DNA of 64,000 nucleotides from assembly GCF_004322755.1 (NCBI RefSeq), contig NZ_CP036401.1:248001-312000 (forward strand). Direction: 5' to 3'. Below, piece by piece: positions 57,352 through 64,000 of the stretch (positions within the stretch are counted from its first letter, which is position 1; each line of letters starts with the position of its first letter). The translations under genes were made by a program, and so were the position numbers. Below the pieces are notes generated by a model. The model made no database searches and was not told the origin of the DNA. It worked only from the letters and a program-made list of their open reading frames with translations. The stretch comes from Pseudoduganella albidiflava (GTDB lineage Bacteria; Pseudomonadota; Gammaproteobacteria; Burkholderiales; Burkholderiaceae_D).

Positions 57352-58086
57352 TCAGCCGGCGGTGCTTTCTTCCTGTGCCTTGCGCAGCCGTTCGCGGCTG
57401 TTGGACAGGTGGGTGCGCATGGCGGCACGGGCGCCTTCCGGATCCTTGCGCTCGATGGCATGGAAGATGTCTTCGTGCTCGCGGTTCACGCGCTGCAGGT
57501 AGGCCGACGGTTCGTCGTGCGACAGCTGCGCCGAGTTGAGGCGCGCGCGCGGGATGATGGTAGTGCCCAGGTGCGTGAGGATGTCGACGAAATAGCGGTT
57601 GCCGGTAGCTTGCGCGATCAGCATGTGGAACTGCATGTCCGCCTCGATCGAACCGCCCTGCAGGATGCGCTGCAGTGCCTCGGCCATGTCGCGCACTTGC
57701 GCATCGGTGCGCCGCGCGGCCGCCAGCCAGGCCGCCTCGGTTTCCAGGCTGATGCGCAGTTCCAGGATGGCCAGCACGTCTTCGATGGTCTGGATCGTGT
57801 CGGGCGAGATCAGCAGCGGCTGCGCCGGCGGCTCCAGCACGAAAGTGCCGATGCCATGGCGCGTTTCCACCAGGGCAGCTGCCTGCAGGTGCGAGATCGC
57901 CTCGCGCACCACGGTACGGCTGACACCGTGCAGTTCCATGATCACCGATTCCGTCGGCAGTTTTTCGCCCGGCTTGAGGATGCCTTCCCGGATGCTGGCG
58001 CCGATGCTTTCCACCACGCCCTGGGCGAGATTGCGGTGGCGCTTCTTCGGCGCGGCGGGAGTGGCGGTGGTATCGGTCATGCGCAT
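57352..58086 (-). CDS. FadR-type (FCD) GntR transcriptional regulator
   Basis: A 244-residue regulator. The winged HTH (~20-85) has GASIREGILKPGEKLPTES (19 residues) and the recognition stretch VSRTVVREAISHLQAAALVETRHG (in part: SRTVVREAISHLQA). The FCD ligand domain (~100-235) has LRISLETEAAWLAA, DMQFHMLIAQATGN and a late NREHEDIFHAIERKDPEGARAAMRTH (in part: EHEDIFHAI), with metal-site Asp/His residues. The start at 58086 is set by GAGGAC. Its likely targets are kdgD and the transporter, by the shared operator; a weaker site lies in its own promoter. Confidence 0.9.
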   Translation of the reverse strand: MRMTDTTATPAAPKKRHRNLAQGVVESIGASIREGILKPGEKLPTESVIMELHGVSRTVVREAISHLQAAALVETRHGIGTFVLEPPAQPLLISPDTIQTIEDVLAILELRISLETEAAWLAAARRTDAQVRDMAEALQRILQGGSIEADMQFHMLIAQATGNRYFVDILTHLGTTIIPRARLNSAQLSHDEPSAYLQRVNREHEDIFHAIERKDPEGARAAMRTHLSNSRERLRKAQEESTAG

Positions 58087-58138
58087 GGGTGTCCTCGAGA
58101 AGTGCCGATTATACCAGCACGCGCCTGGCGCCCGGCCG

Positions 58139-58159
58139 GTTGTATGATGACTTTGCAAC
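58139..58159. promoter_or_regulatory. degenerate GntR operator upstream of the GntR gene
   Basis: GTTGTATGATGAC then TTTGCAAC: the left half matches the operators at 48506 and 57074; the right half is degenerate and one base longer. It lies 52-73 nt upstream of the GntR start and suggests autoregulation. Confidence 0.45.
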
Positions 58160-58258
58160 GTGTCTCGAATTGTCGGGAAATTGTCTTTTGCATATTTCAA
58201 GCCGGCACAGCCGTGGGATGCGGTGCTACGCTCGACGATTCGATACACGGAGGATTCC

Positions 58259-58495
58259 ATGCGATATGCCATCCTAAGCGCTGCCGTCCTGCTGACGGCA
58301 TGCGCCGCGCCCCAGCCTGGCGACCAGGTCAATACATTCAGCGAAGAAACCAGCTACGTACCTACCGGCAGCAATATTCCGCGCAAGAAGGTGGACAGGG
58401 ATGGCAAGACCCTCGTGCTGTCGCGCGACGATGCGGGCAGGATGGTCCACGATGCCCAGGCGATGGGCAATGCCGCGGGCAGCGGCCGTGATTAA
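58259..58495 (+). CDS. small lipoprotein, tandem paralogue 1
   Basis: A 78-residue predicted lipoprotein. The lipobox is LLTACAAP (Cys ~15). The mature part has YVPTGSNIPRKKVDRDGKTL, then SRDDAGRMVHDAQ. The same pattern, PTGSxIPRKxxDRDGK, occurs in the next gene. A strong RBS (GGAGG) precedes the ATG. The function is unknown. The divergent GntR gene is 170 bp away. Confidence 0.85.
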   Translation: MRYAILSAAVLLTACAAPQPGDQVNTFSEETSYVPTGSNIPRKKVDRDGKTLVLSRDDAGRMVHDAQAMGNAAGSGRD

Positions 58496-58505
58496 GGGAG
58501 GCACC

Positions 58506-58733
58506 ATGAGAATCGCGGTGCTGGCGGCCTCCGTGTTGCTGTCCGCCTGTGCGGCGCCGGGGCAGGGTGGCGAGGAACCCGTCTTCGAAGACGCCTATAC
58601 ACCGACCGGCAGCCTGATTCCCCGCAAGAACGCCGACCGCGACGGCAAGCGCGTGATCCTGTCGAAGGAAAACGCGCAGAAGGCCGTGGAAGAAGTACAG
58701 CGGCTGGGCGGCGGTACGGTGCTGCCCCCGTAA
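58506..58733 (+). CDS. small lipoprotein, tandem paralogue 2
   Basis: A 75-residue predicted lipoprotein with lipobox LLSACAAP (Cys ~15). The mature part has YTPTGSLIPRKNADRDGKRV and LSKENAQKAVEEVQ, clearly related to the preceding protein. GGGAGG precedes the ATG, 10 nt after the stop of the first copy, so the two are cotranscribed. Function unknown; a recent local duplication followed by divergence is inferred. Confidence 0.85.
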   Translation: MRIAVLAASVLLSACAAPGQGGEEPVFEDAYTPTGSLIPRKNADRDGKRVILSKENAQKAVEEVQRLGGGTVLPP

Positions 58734-58797
58734 GGCGTCCACCGGCAGCATTCCAGACTGAACGGCCAAAAAACGGCGCCCGCGTCCGCCCCTGATA

Positions 58798-58817
58798 TAC
58801 TGTATAAAAACACAGTA
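58798..58817 (+). promoter_or_regulatory. LexA (SOS) box
   Basis: TACTGTATAAAAACACAGTA matches the LexA consensus CTGT-N8-ACAG exactly, with symmetric TA flanks. It lies 19-38 nt upstream of the ATG at 58836, where LexA binding would block the promoter. Confidence 0.85.
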
Positions 58818-58835
58818 TTTTTCTGGTGGGCAAGT

Positions 58836-59201
58836 ATGAGAATCAAGATGGTGAAATTGCGCATGGGCGGCGTGTCGCTGCCGAGCCGCGTGCTGGGCGA
58901 CCGTGCCGCGCCGCGCTTCGGCGACCTGCGCATCCTCGACACGGATGACCAGGGCCTGCGCCGTCCCGTCAAGCTGGCCCGCCTGATGGAGCACGATTCC
59001 CAGGTGATCCGCGAAACCCTCATCGACCCCCGCATCCTGTGGTGCGGCGATAACCGCTTCACGCTGACGGGGTTCGAACGCATCCGCAACCGCCACGGCG
59101 AAACGGTCGAATACGCGCAATCGTGGCTGTGCGAGATCGACACCAGTCCGCCCGACCCCCGACCGGATACCTTGCGCGCGGCGCCCTATAAAGACCGTTG
59201 A
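58836..59201 (+). CDS. unknown 121-residue protein under a LexA box
   Basis: A small basic soluble protein (MRIKMVKLRMGGVSLPSRVL...). It has no signal or membrane segment. The middle has SQVIRETLIDPRILWCGDNR, followed by FTLTGFERIRNRHGETVEYA. A single Cys sits in the middle and one near the end, and the tail is Pro-rich. The LexA box upstream puts it in the SOS regulon by inference. GGTGGG-CAAGT precedes the ATG. No family is recognised. The last codons and stop fall into a 17-bp tandem repeat, so the C-terminus may be variable. Confidence 0.75.
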   Translation: MRIKMVKLRMGGVSLPSRVLGDRAAPRFGDLRILDTDDQGLRRPVKLARLMEHDSQVIRETLIDPRILWCGDNRFTLTGFERIRNRHGETVEYAQSWLCEIDTSPPDPRPDTLRAAPYKDR

Positions 59202-59294
59202 TGCATGCAAGACCGTCGATGCAGTAAGACCATCGATGCAGTAAGACCATCGATGCAGTAAGACCATCGATGCAGTAAGGCTGACGATGCATGT
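59191..59294. repeat. 17-bp tandem repeat, six copies
   Basis: The unit AAGACCATCGATGCAGT is repeated at 59209, 59226, 59243 and 59260 (three of them identical), with diverged copies at 59191 and 59277. The first copy overlaps the end of the SOS gene. It lies upstream of the DeoR gene. Confidence 0.93.
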
Positions 59295-59357
59295 TTCTGC
59301 GTTTGTTTACGTGTTTTTGCGTTTTTGATTTAAGATAGCGCAAAACACGGAGGACAC

Positions 59358-60119
59358 ATGCAATTAGCGGAAGAACGGCGGCGCCTGATACTGGAAGCTG
59401 TCGACGAGGAAGGGAAAGTCCTGGCGGCCGAGCTGGCGCGCCGTTTCGATATCTCGGAAGACACGGTGCGGCGCGACCTGCGCGATCTCGACCTGGCCGG
59501 CCTGCTGCGGCGCGTGCATGGCGGCGCGGTGCGGCGCGGCGGCGAAGCCAGCTTTACCCAGCGAGAGGGCACCGACCAGCAGCGCAAGGCATTGCTGGGG
59601 CAAGCCTTGCGGCCATTGCTGAAGCCGCTCGACACGGTGCTGATCGACGCCGGCTCGACCAATCTGGCATTGGCCCGGCAGCTCGACGATGGCTGCGCGG
59701 CGGCGATCGTCACCAACAGCCCGCAGATCGCCCTGGCGCTGGGCGAGTTCCGCCGCACCCGCGTGATCTTGCTGGGCGGGACATATTCCGCCCACTGTGG
59801 CGCCGTGCTCGGTGCCCGCACGCTGGCCGACATCCAGGCGCTGCGTGCCGACCTGTGCATCGTGGGCCTGTGCAGCCTGGCGCCCGGCCGGCTGGGCGCC
59901 ACCAACGACGAGGAGGCGGTGTTGAAACGCGCCATGCTGGCCGGCAGCGCGCGCCGTGCCGCGGCGGTGCTGAACGACCGCCTGACCGCGTCGGCGCCAT
60001 TCACCATCGGCACCGCGGCCGACTTGGACCATGTTGTCCTCGAAGCCGATGCTCCCGCCGACCTGCTCGCCACGCTGCGCCGCGAAGGCGGCCCCGATCT
60101 CCTCCTCGCTGAAAGGTAA
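59358..60119 (+). CDS. DeoR family transcriptional regulator
   Basis: A 253-residue regulator. The HTH_DeoR domain (~3-60) reads AEERRRLILEAVDEEGKVLAAELARRFDISEDTVRRDLRDL (in part: DISEDTVRRDLRDL) and RRVHGGAV. The sensor domain (~75-240) has LIDAGSTNLALARQL, VTNSPQIALAL, VILLGGTYSAHCGAVLG and LCSLAPGRLGATNDEEAVLKRAML (in part: ATNDEEAVLKRAM). It would bind a phosphosugar. It is followed after 3 nt by an MFS gene, probably its target. T-rich repeats (GCGTTTGT, GCGTTTTTG) lie upstream. Confidence 0.93.
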   Translation: MQLAEERRRLILEAVDEEGKVLAAELARRFDISEDTVRRDLRDLDLAGLLRRVHGGAVRRGGEASFTQREGTDQQRKALLGQALRPLLKPLDTVLIDAGSTNLALARQLDDGCAAAIVTNSPQIALALGEFRRTRVILLGGTYSAHCGAVLGARTLADIQALRADLCIVGLCSLAPGRLGATNDEEAVLKRAMLAGSARRAAAVLNDRLTASAPFTIGTAADLDHVVLEADAPADLLATLRREGGPDLLLAER

Positions 60120-60122
60120 GCC

Positions 60123-61283
60123 ATGACCGACCGTACCGACCGTACCATCGCCGCGGCACGCTGGGCCATCTCGACGATTTTCCTGCTGAACGGCACCGGC
60201 ATCGGCCTGTGGGCGGCGCACGTGCCCGTGGTCCAGGCCCGCGCCGGGCTCGACACCGGCGTGCTGGGCATGCTGCTGCTGACCATCGCCGCCGGCGCCA
60301 TGGCATCGATGCCGCTGGCCGGCTGGCTGTCCACGCGCTGGGGCTCGCGGCGCGCCACGCTGGCCTCCGCGTTTGCGTTTGCCGTGATGACGGCCGTGCT
60401 GATCTGCACCAGCCATCCGGTCGGCGTGTTCTTCGCGGCATTCGCCTTCGGCGCCAGCAACGGCGCGCTGGATGTAGCGATGAACGCCAACGCCAGCGAG
60501 GTGGAGATTGCCCGCGGCGTTCCCACCATGTCGTCGTTCCACGCCTTCTTCAGCCTGGGTGGGCTGGTGGGCGCGGCGCTGGGCGGGCTGCTGATACAGG
60601 GCGGTTTCGGCGACGGTTCCGGTGCCCTGGCGACCAGCGCCGTCATCGTTGCGGCCACGCTGGTGGTGATGCCGCGGGTGATGACGGGACCGGCGTCGGC
60701 CGCGCACACGTCCCACTTTGCGTTGCCGCGCGGCCCGGCCCTGTTCCTGGGATTGCTGGCGCTGCTGTGCATGGCGGTGGAGGGCGCGCTGGTCGACTGG
60801 AGCGCGCTGCTGCTGACGGAACGCACCGGTGCCACGCCGGCCTCGGCAGCCATCGGCTATTCGGCCTTCTCGATCGCGATGGCCGCGTGCCGCTTCGCCG
60901 GCGACCGGCTCACGGTGCGCTTCGGCGCCGCCAACGTGATGGTGTCCGGCGGCGTGGCCATCCTGCTGGGCCTGTTGATCGCCGTGCTCGGCACGCATTA
61001 CGCGGTGGCGGCGGTCGGCTTCGCACTGGTCGGGCTCGGCGCCGCCAACGTGGTGCCGCTGATCTTCGCGGCCGCTGCACGCACGCCGGGCATGTCCGCC
61101 GGCGGCGGCGTGGCCACGGCGGCCACTGTCGGCTACACGGGTTTCCTGATGGGGCCGCCCGTGATCGGCTGGGTGGCTGCCCACACGAATATCGCGGTGG
61201 CACTGGGCGGGCTGTCGCTGGCCGGGGCGGTGATCGCGTTCAATGCGCGGGCGGTGGTCAGGCAGGCGGAGGGCGCGCGCTGA
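60123..61283 (+). CDS. MFS transporter, YbjJ-like
   Basis: A 386-residue MFS protein with 12 predicted helices. The N-terminal ISTIFLLNGTGIGLWAAHVP, GWLSTRWGSRRATL loop, ASNGALDVAMNANASEVE and FHAFFSLGGLVGAALGG motifs match the YbjJ-like group of unknown substrates. It is cotranscribed with the DeoR regulator. The substrate is unknown, perhaps a sugar or derivative. Length is normal. Confidence 0.88.
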   Translation: MTDRTDRTIAAARWAISTIFLLNGTGIGLWAAHVPVVQARAGLDTGVLGMLLLTIAAGAMASMPLAGWLSTRWGSRRATLASAFAFAVMTAVLICTSHPVGVFFAAFAFGASNGALDVAMNANASEVEIARGVPTMSSFHAFFSLGGLVGAALGGLLIQGGFGDGSGALATSAVIVAATLVVMPRVMTGPASAAHTSHFALPRGPALFLGLLALLCMAVEGALVDWSALLLTERTGATPASAAIGYSAFSIAMAACRFAGDRLTVRFGAANVMVSGGVAILLGLLIAVLGTHYAVAAVGFALVGLGAANVVPLIFAAAARTPGMSAGGGVATAATVGYTGFLMGPPVIGWVAAHTNIAVALGGLSLAGAVIAFNARAVVRQAEGAR

Positions 61284-61293
61284 ATTTGCCGTC

Positions 61294-61430
61294 TCATGGG
61301 CCGGCTTGGGGCGTCATCGGCCTGCCTGTGGGTTCATCCGCCCGCCTGTGCCTTCAGAGCCTGCCTGTGCCCTCATAGCCTGCTTGTGCCTCATAGTGTG
61401 CCTGTCGCCTCATCAGCCCGCCTGTACCGC
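61294..61430. repeat. degenerate 18-20-bp tandem repeat, about seven copies
   Basis: The unit begins TCATC/TCATA and continues GCCTGCCTGTGCC. Copies start at 61294, 61314, 61334, 61354, 61373, 61391 and 61410. It fills the gap between the MFS gene and the next gene. No hairpin is evident. Confidence 0.8.
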
Positions 61431-61545
61431 AAGTTCCGGTAAAACCGCCTGCCGTTGAGCCGTTCCAGGTGTAGGTTTCGATGGCCCGCCGGCGCGCGTT
61501 CCCGCGGCTAAGATGGCCCATGAACCTCTTGGAGAAAGGCACATC

Positions 61546-61971
61546 ATGAGCCCGGAACAGGCATCCACCATCCTCGAACAGCTGGCGCTGGGCACCGATC
61601 CCCGCACCGGCGAATCCCTGCGCGAAGGCGACGCCTGCGCCGCACCGGAAGTGATCCGCGCGCTGTTCATCGCACGCCAGGCCTTGCAAGGCGTGCTCGC
61701 CGCGGAACTTTCCCGCCCGGCGCGCCGCGCACCGGTGATGCGCAACGGCGTGGTGCTGCCGAACGTGGGCAAGAAATGGTCGGCCGACGATGCCGACACC
61801 CTGCTGCAGCAATTCGAAGCCGGCATGCCGATCGGCCAGATCGCCGCGCGGCTGGGGCGCACTGATGGCGGCATCGTGGCGCGGCTGGTGCATGCCGGCG
61901 TACTACCCGACCGGGAAGCAGGCTATGCGCTGATCAAGGGAAGCCCCGGGAACCGCGAACAGCCGGCCTGA
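61546..61971 (+). CDS. hypothetical protein with a C-terminal helix-turn-helix-like segment
   Basis: A 141-residue soluble protein. The N-terminal half (ILEQLALGTDPRTGESLREG, PEVIRALFIARQAL) resembles short domains appended to helicases or repair proteins, from recollection. The C-terminal half (KKWSADDADTLLQQFEAG, IGQIAARLGRTDGGIVARLV) is Myb/SANT- or GcrA-like, a DNA-binding motif. GGAG lies 10 nt upstream of the ATG. The 3' end overlaps the convergent GNAT gene by 38 bp. Function unknown. Confidence 0.75.
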   Translation: MSPEQASTILEQLALGTDPRTGESLREGDACAAPEVIRALFIARQALQGVLAAELSRPARRAPVMRNGVVLPNVGKKWSADDADTLLQQFEAGMPIGQIAARLGRTDGGIVARLVHAGVLPDREAGYALIKGSPGNREQPA

Positions 61972-62467
61972 TCTCGGCGATCATTTCGCCCTCGTCGTCC
62001 AGGCCCACTTCCACGAAGCCCAGCGAGGCATAGAAACGTTTGCCCACTTCATTGCCGGGCATGTAGCAGATCGTAATGCGGCGCAAGTCCGGCTGCGCGC
62101 GCAGCTCTTGCAGCAGCAGTTCCATCGCGCGGCGGCCAACGCCCCGGCTCTGGAACTTCGGGTCGACCATCAGGCGGAAGATGCCGTAGCAGCCCGGTTC
62201 GTCGTTGGTGTTGATGCCGTAAAGAAGAAAGCCGGCGAGCTGCCCGTCGTGATGGATCGCCCTGGGCCGCAGGTTCGGATAAAAACTGGCCTGCGCGAGC
62301 GAAAAGGCATTGCTGGCGACGAACTGGGCCTGGTGCGGCGGCAACTCGATATTCATCACCGCTTCGAAGTTTTTCCTGGTAACGAACTCCAGCGTCGTGC
62401 CCAGTTGCGGCATCGGCGCCGTGTGCGTCGTTTCCGTCATGTGCGTCATCTGCGTCAAGGTCGTCAA
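61934..62467 (-). CDS. GNAT family N-acetyltransferase
   Basis: A 178-residue acetyltransferase related in pattern to the SpeG/PaiA-type amine acetylases: VTRKNFEAVMNIELPPHQ, FVASNAFSLAQASFYP, AGFLLYGINTNDEPGCYGI (19 residues), and the acetyl-CoA motif A FQSRGVGRRAMELLLQEL. The last motif is GNEVGKRFYASLGF. The start is inferred as TTG at 62467, since GGAGGAG lies 6 nt upstream; internal ATGs have none. A 13-bp tandem repeat lies 44 bp upstream. The substrate is unknown. Confidence 0.82.
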   Translation of the reverse strand: MTTLTQMTHMTETTHTAPMPQLGTTLEFVTRKNFEAVMNIELPPHQAQFVASNAFSLAQASFYPNLRPRAIHHDGQLAGFLLYGINTNDEPGCYGIFRLMVDPKFQSRGVGRRAMELLLQELRAQPDLRRITICYMPGNEVGKRFYASLGFVEVGLDDEGEMIAEIRPAVRGSRGFP

Positions 62468-62510
62468 GTGCGCTCCTCCGGGTGGATGCTGCCTGTGCTT
62501 GTGGCGCGGC

Positions 62511-62575
62511 TCATGGGCCTGGATCACGGGCCTGGATCATGGGCCGGAATCCTGGGCTGGGATCATGGCCCGGGA
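62511..62575. repeat. 13-bp tandem repeat, five copies, before the GNAT gene
   Basis: The unit TCATGGGCCTGGA at 62511, 62524, 62537, 62550 and 62563, each with one to three changes. It lies in the presumed promoter region of the GNAT gene (minus strand). Confidence 0.85.
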
Positions 62576-62687
62576 TGGCCGGCACAGCGAGTCGATACTC
62601 TACCGTTAAAGGCCCGGCTGGAACAACCCCGCCATATGCCAGTAGGGGCGCCCGGATGGAAGCCGGCGTTGCCTTGCCTGCCCCGCC

Positions 62688-63089
62688 TTACTTCGCCAGC
62701 GTCACCAGCGGCTTGCTTTTCTCCACGATGTAGGTGGCCAGTTCCTTCGATTCGCCGCTACCCACGTTGTGCGCCGAGTGCACGGCGCCGGCCGGGATGA
62801 ATAGCGTCTGCCCCGCCTTCAGCGTCACCGGCGGCTGGCCATCGATCTGGTATTCCAGCGTACCTTCCAGTACATAGGCGATTTCCTCGCCGGGATGCGA
62901 GTGGCGCGGCGCCTTGACACCCGGGGCGAAGTCCACCCGTACCTGCACCAGTTCCTTGCCCGGCACGACGATGTCTTCTTTCAGCAGGTCGACCCGGCCA
63001 AGGCCGGCGACCTGGGCGTGGGCGGTGATCGCCATCGACGCGGCGGCTACCAGGACGAGGCTGGAAATCAGGGAGTGGATGGTTTTCAT
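62688..63089 (-). CDS. exported cupin-domain protein
   Basis: A 133-residue periplasmic single-domain cupin. A signal peptide (SSLVLVAAASMAITAHAQ, cleavage ~26) starts it. Metal-binding motif 1 is PRHSHPGEEIAYVLEGTLEY (20 residues), and motif 2 is FIPAGAVHSAHNVG. Two His and one Glu of motif 1 and one His of motif 2 form the usual metal site. The start at 63089 has AAAAGGAAA upstream. The function is unknown; small exported cupins are often associated with sugar or stress metabolism. Confidence 0.88.
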   Translation of the reverse strand: MKTIHSLISSLVLVAAASMAITAHAQVAGLGRVDLLKEDIVVPGKELVQVRVDFAPGVKAPRHSHPGEEIAYVLEGTLEYQIDGQPPVTLKAGQTLFIPAGAVHSAHNVGSGESKELATYIVEKSKPLVTLAK

Positions 63090-63426
63090 GGCGTTTCCTT
63101 TTCTGGGTGAGTTGGCGTACTCCCAGTAGGCCACCGCCATGTGTATGGGGCATGTCGGCGCGTATGCGAAACATGGCCGTTCGTATCCCGGCCGTTCGCG
63201 GATACATGCTGATACACGCCGCTTGTCCCGCACACCCTGGCGCGATGCGCCGATGCCCGCGGGCTCGGGCGTACCAATACCCGCAGGCTCGCCTGGTTGG
63301 CGTGTGAGCTTCTGTATTTGCCGGGGGGGCGGGAAAACGACGGCTTTCAACTCGCAAGTAATTGTTTATAAGACAATAATTCGTATTCTTTGCTAGAGTG
63401 GCATTCCCTGACCCATTGGAGATGCC
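63090..63426. promoter_or_regulatory. intergenic region before the exported protein
   Basis: 337 bp, without a recognisable gene. It contains TTGTTTATAAGACAA (63362-63376), an imperfect palindrome with -10-like bases, and TATTCTTTGCTAGAG. A G-rich run (GCCGGGGGGGCGGG) is at 63319. The left part shows loose repeats such as ATACATGCTGATACAC. Confidence 0.4.
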
Positions 63427-64000
63427 ATGAACCGTCATTACACCGTTGTCCCCCGGACGCTGCGCAGTGTCCGCCTGCTCGGCGCCATCGCCTTGCTGTC
63501 CGCCGCGTCTTCCACGCTGGCCGCCGATACGTCATTTTCTTCGAGCACCGTATCGAACCTGCGCTACACGCTGACCGACCTGACACCGGATGACGGTATC
63601 GCTGCCAACCTGACCTGGACATCGGGATTCGTCGATGTAACGGGGTACCACGATGGCATCGTATTCCGGCATTTCGGCGATGGATCGGCACCGGTGGCGG
63701 GAAGCTGGACCGACGGTGCGGACAACACGGCCGCCAGCTTCGAGCCAGGCACGTCGTTCGGGAACACGGTATTGTCGGCAACGGTGCACGCCGACGGTGC
63801 CGACGACGCCGTCGGCCAGGCGAACGCGGCGTATGCCTTGTCCTATTTCGACTTTACGGTGTCCGCCGGAACCGCCGTCACGTTCTATTCGGACTATGAG
63901 ATACACGCGGGCAGAACGGAACCGGGCGAAGGCACGTATGCAACGTCCACCACCCGAATGGAGTTGTTTGACAGTGGCACATCCCAGGATCACTTCGACA
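63427..64000 (+). CDS. exported protein of unknown function, 3' truncated by the window edge
   Basis: An open frame of at least 191 codons starting at ATG 63427 with GGAG 5 nt upstream. A signal peptide is present (basic residues, then LLGAIALLSAASSTLAADT, cleavage ~33). The mature part is beta-rich, with many Thr, Ser, Gly and Asp residues (LTPDDGIAANLTWTSGFVDV and similar). It is acidic and of the type often ended by a PEP-CTERM signal in this group, but the C-terminus lies beyond the window. The function is not recognised. Confidence 0.75.
   Translation, partial: MNRHYTVVPRTLRSVRLLGAIALLSAASSTLAADTSFSSSTVSNLRYTLTDLTPDDGIAANLTWTSGFVDVTGYHDGIVFRHFGDGSAPVAGSWTDGADNTAASFEPGTSFGNTVLSATVHADGADDAVGQANAAYALSYFDFTVSAGTAVTFYSDYEIHAGRTEPGEGTYATSTTRMELFDSGTSQDHFD

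Noticed and set aside
59191..59294. A CRISPR array
   Set aside because: The repeat units are 17 bp and directly adjoining, with no unique spacers and no cas genes; it is a minisatellite. The same holds for the repeats at 33660, 61294 and 62511.

Overview
The window is high-GC chromosomal DNA with tightly packed, often overlapping genes. It looks like a betaproteobacterium of the family Oxalobacteraceae (Massilia / Pseudoduganella / Telluria group). Reasons: a PEP-CTERM protein, the neighbourhood azlCD-pgk-pyk-fba followed by purCEK and a Sua5-type gene, a large maeB, many sensory/c-di-GMP proteins, and dispersed palindromic repeats of a kind I associate with this group. The family assignment is inference from gene content. 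No rRNA, tRNA, CRISPR array, transposase or prophage was recognised.

Layout. 1-2.7 kb: end of an unknown gene, then a minus-strand hydrolase pair, an NTF2-like protein and a zf-CHCC protein, with a cluster of dispersed repeats. 2.9-11.7 kb: branched-chain amino-acid exporter azlCD, lower glycolysis (pgk, pyk, fba) and a translationally coupled purC-purE-purK-Sua5 operon. 11.8-23.1 kb: GDSL lipoprotein, OmpW-like porin, hybrid kinase, flavin reductase, msrA, a hemerythrin-PNPOx fusion, tcdA, thpR, FKBP, cysK, and a zinc/cobalt-type efflux operon (ArsR repressor plus CDF transporter) with an SmtB-like operator. 23.3-27.5 kb: a giant serralysin-type RTX metalloprotease. 27.6-34.7 kb: pncC/CinA, then an overlapping three-gene signalling operon (YfiR-like, CHASE8-type hybrid kinase, REC-PAS-GGDEF-EAL-REC), then thiL. 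35.3-39.0 kb: maeB, a DUF2214 membrane protein and a PEP-CTERM protein. 39.1-43.3 kb: gmd-rmd plus two GT4 glycosyltransferases, a probable GDP-D-rhamnose/rhamnan cluster. 43.8-48.2 kb: an MHYT-domain hybrid kinase and an HD-GYP response regulator. 48.5-58.1 kb: a hexuronate/aldarate catabolic region (ExuT-like transporter, mutarotase, LacI regulator; kdgD, semialdehyde dehydrogenase, SMP-30 lactonase; FCD-type GntR regulator) tied together by a shared palindromic operator. 58.2-64 kb: two tandem small lipoproteins, an SOS-box-controlled unknown gene, a DeoR-MFS pair, several small genes and the start of an exported protein.

Most notable: (i) a 20-bp GntR-type operator present 19/20 identical in front of both the transporter and the kdgD operons, 8.5 kb apart; (ii) a consensus LexA box in front of an unrecognised 121-residue protein; (iii) a single reading frame joining a hemerythrin domain to pyridoxamine-phosphate oxidase; (iv) a YfiR-kinase-GGDEF/EAL operon in which the GGDEF domain keeps its signature and I-site but has lost a metal-binding Asp; (v) three copies of a ~130-bp MITE-like element with nested palindromes, plus a second family of short palindromes next to two of them; (vi) four VNTR-like minisatellites between genes.
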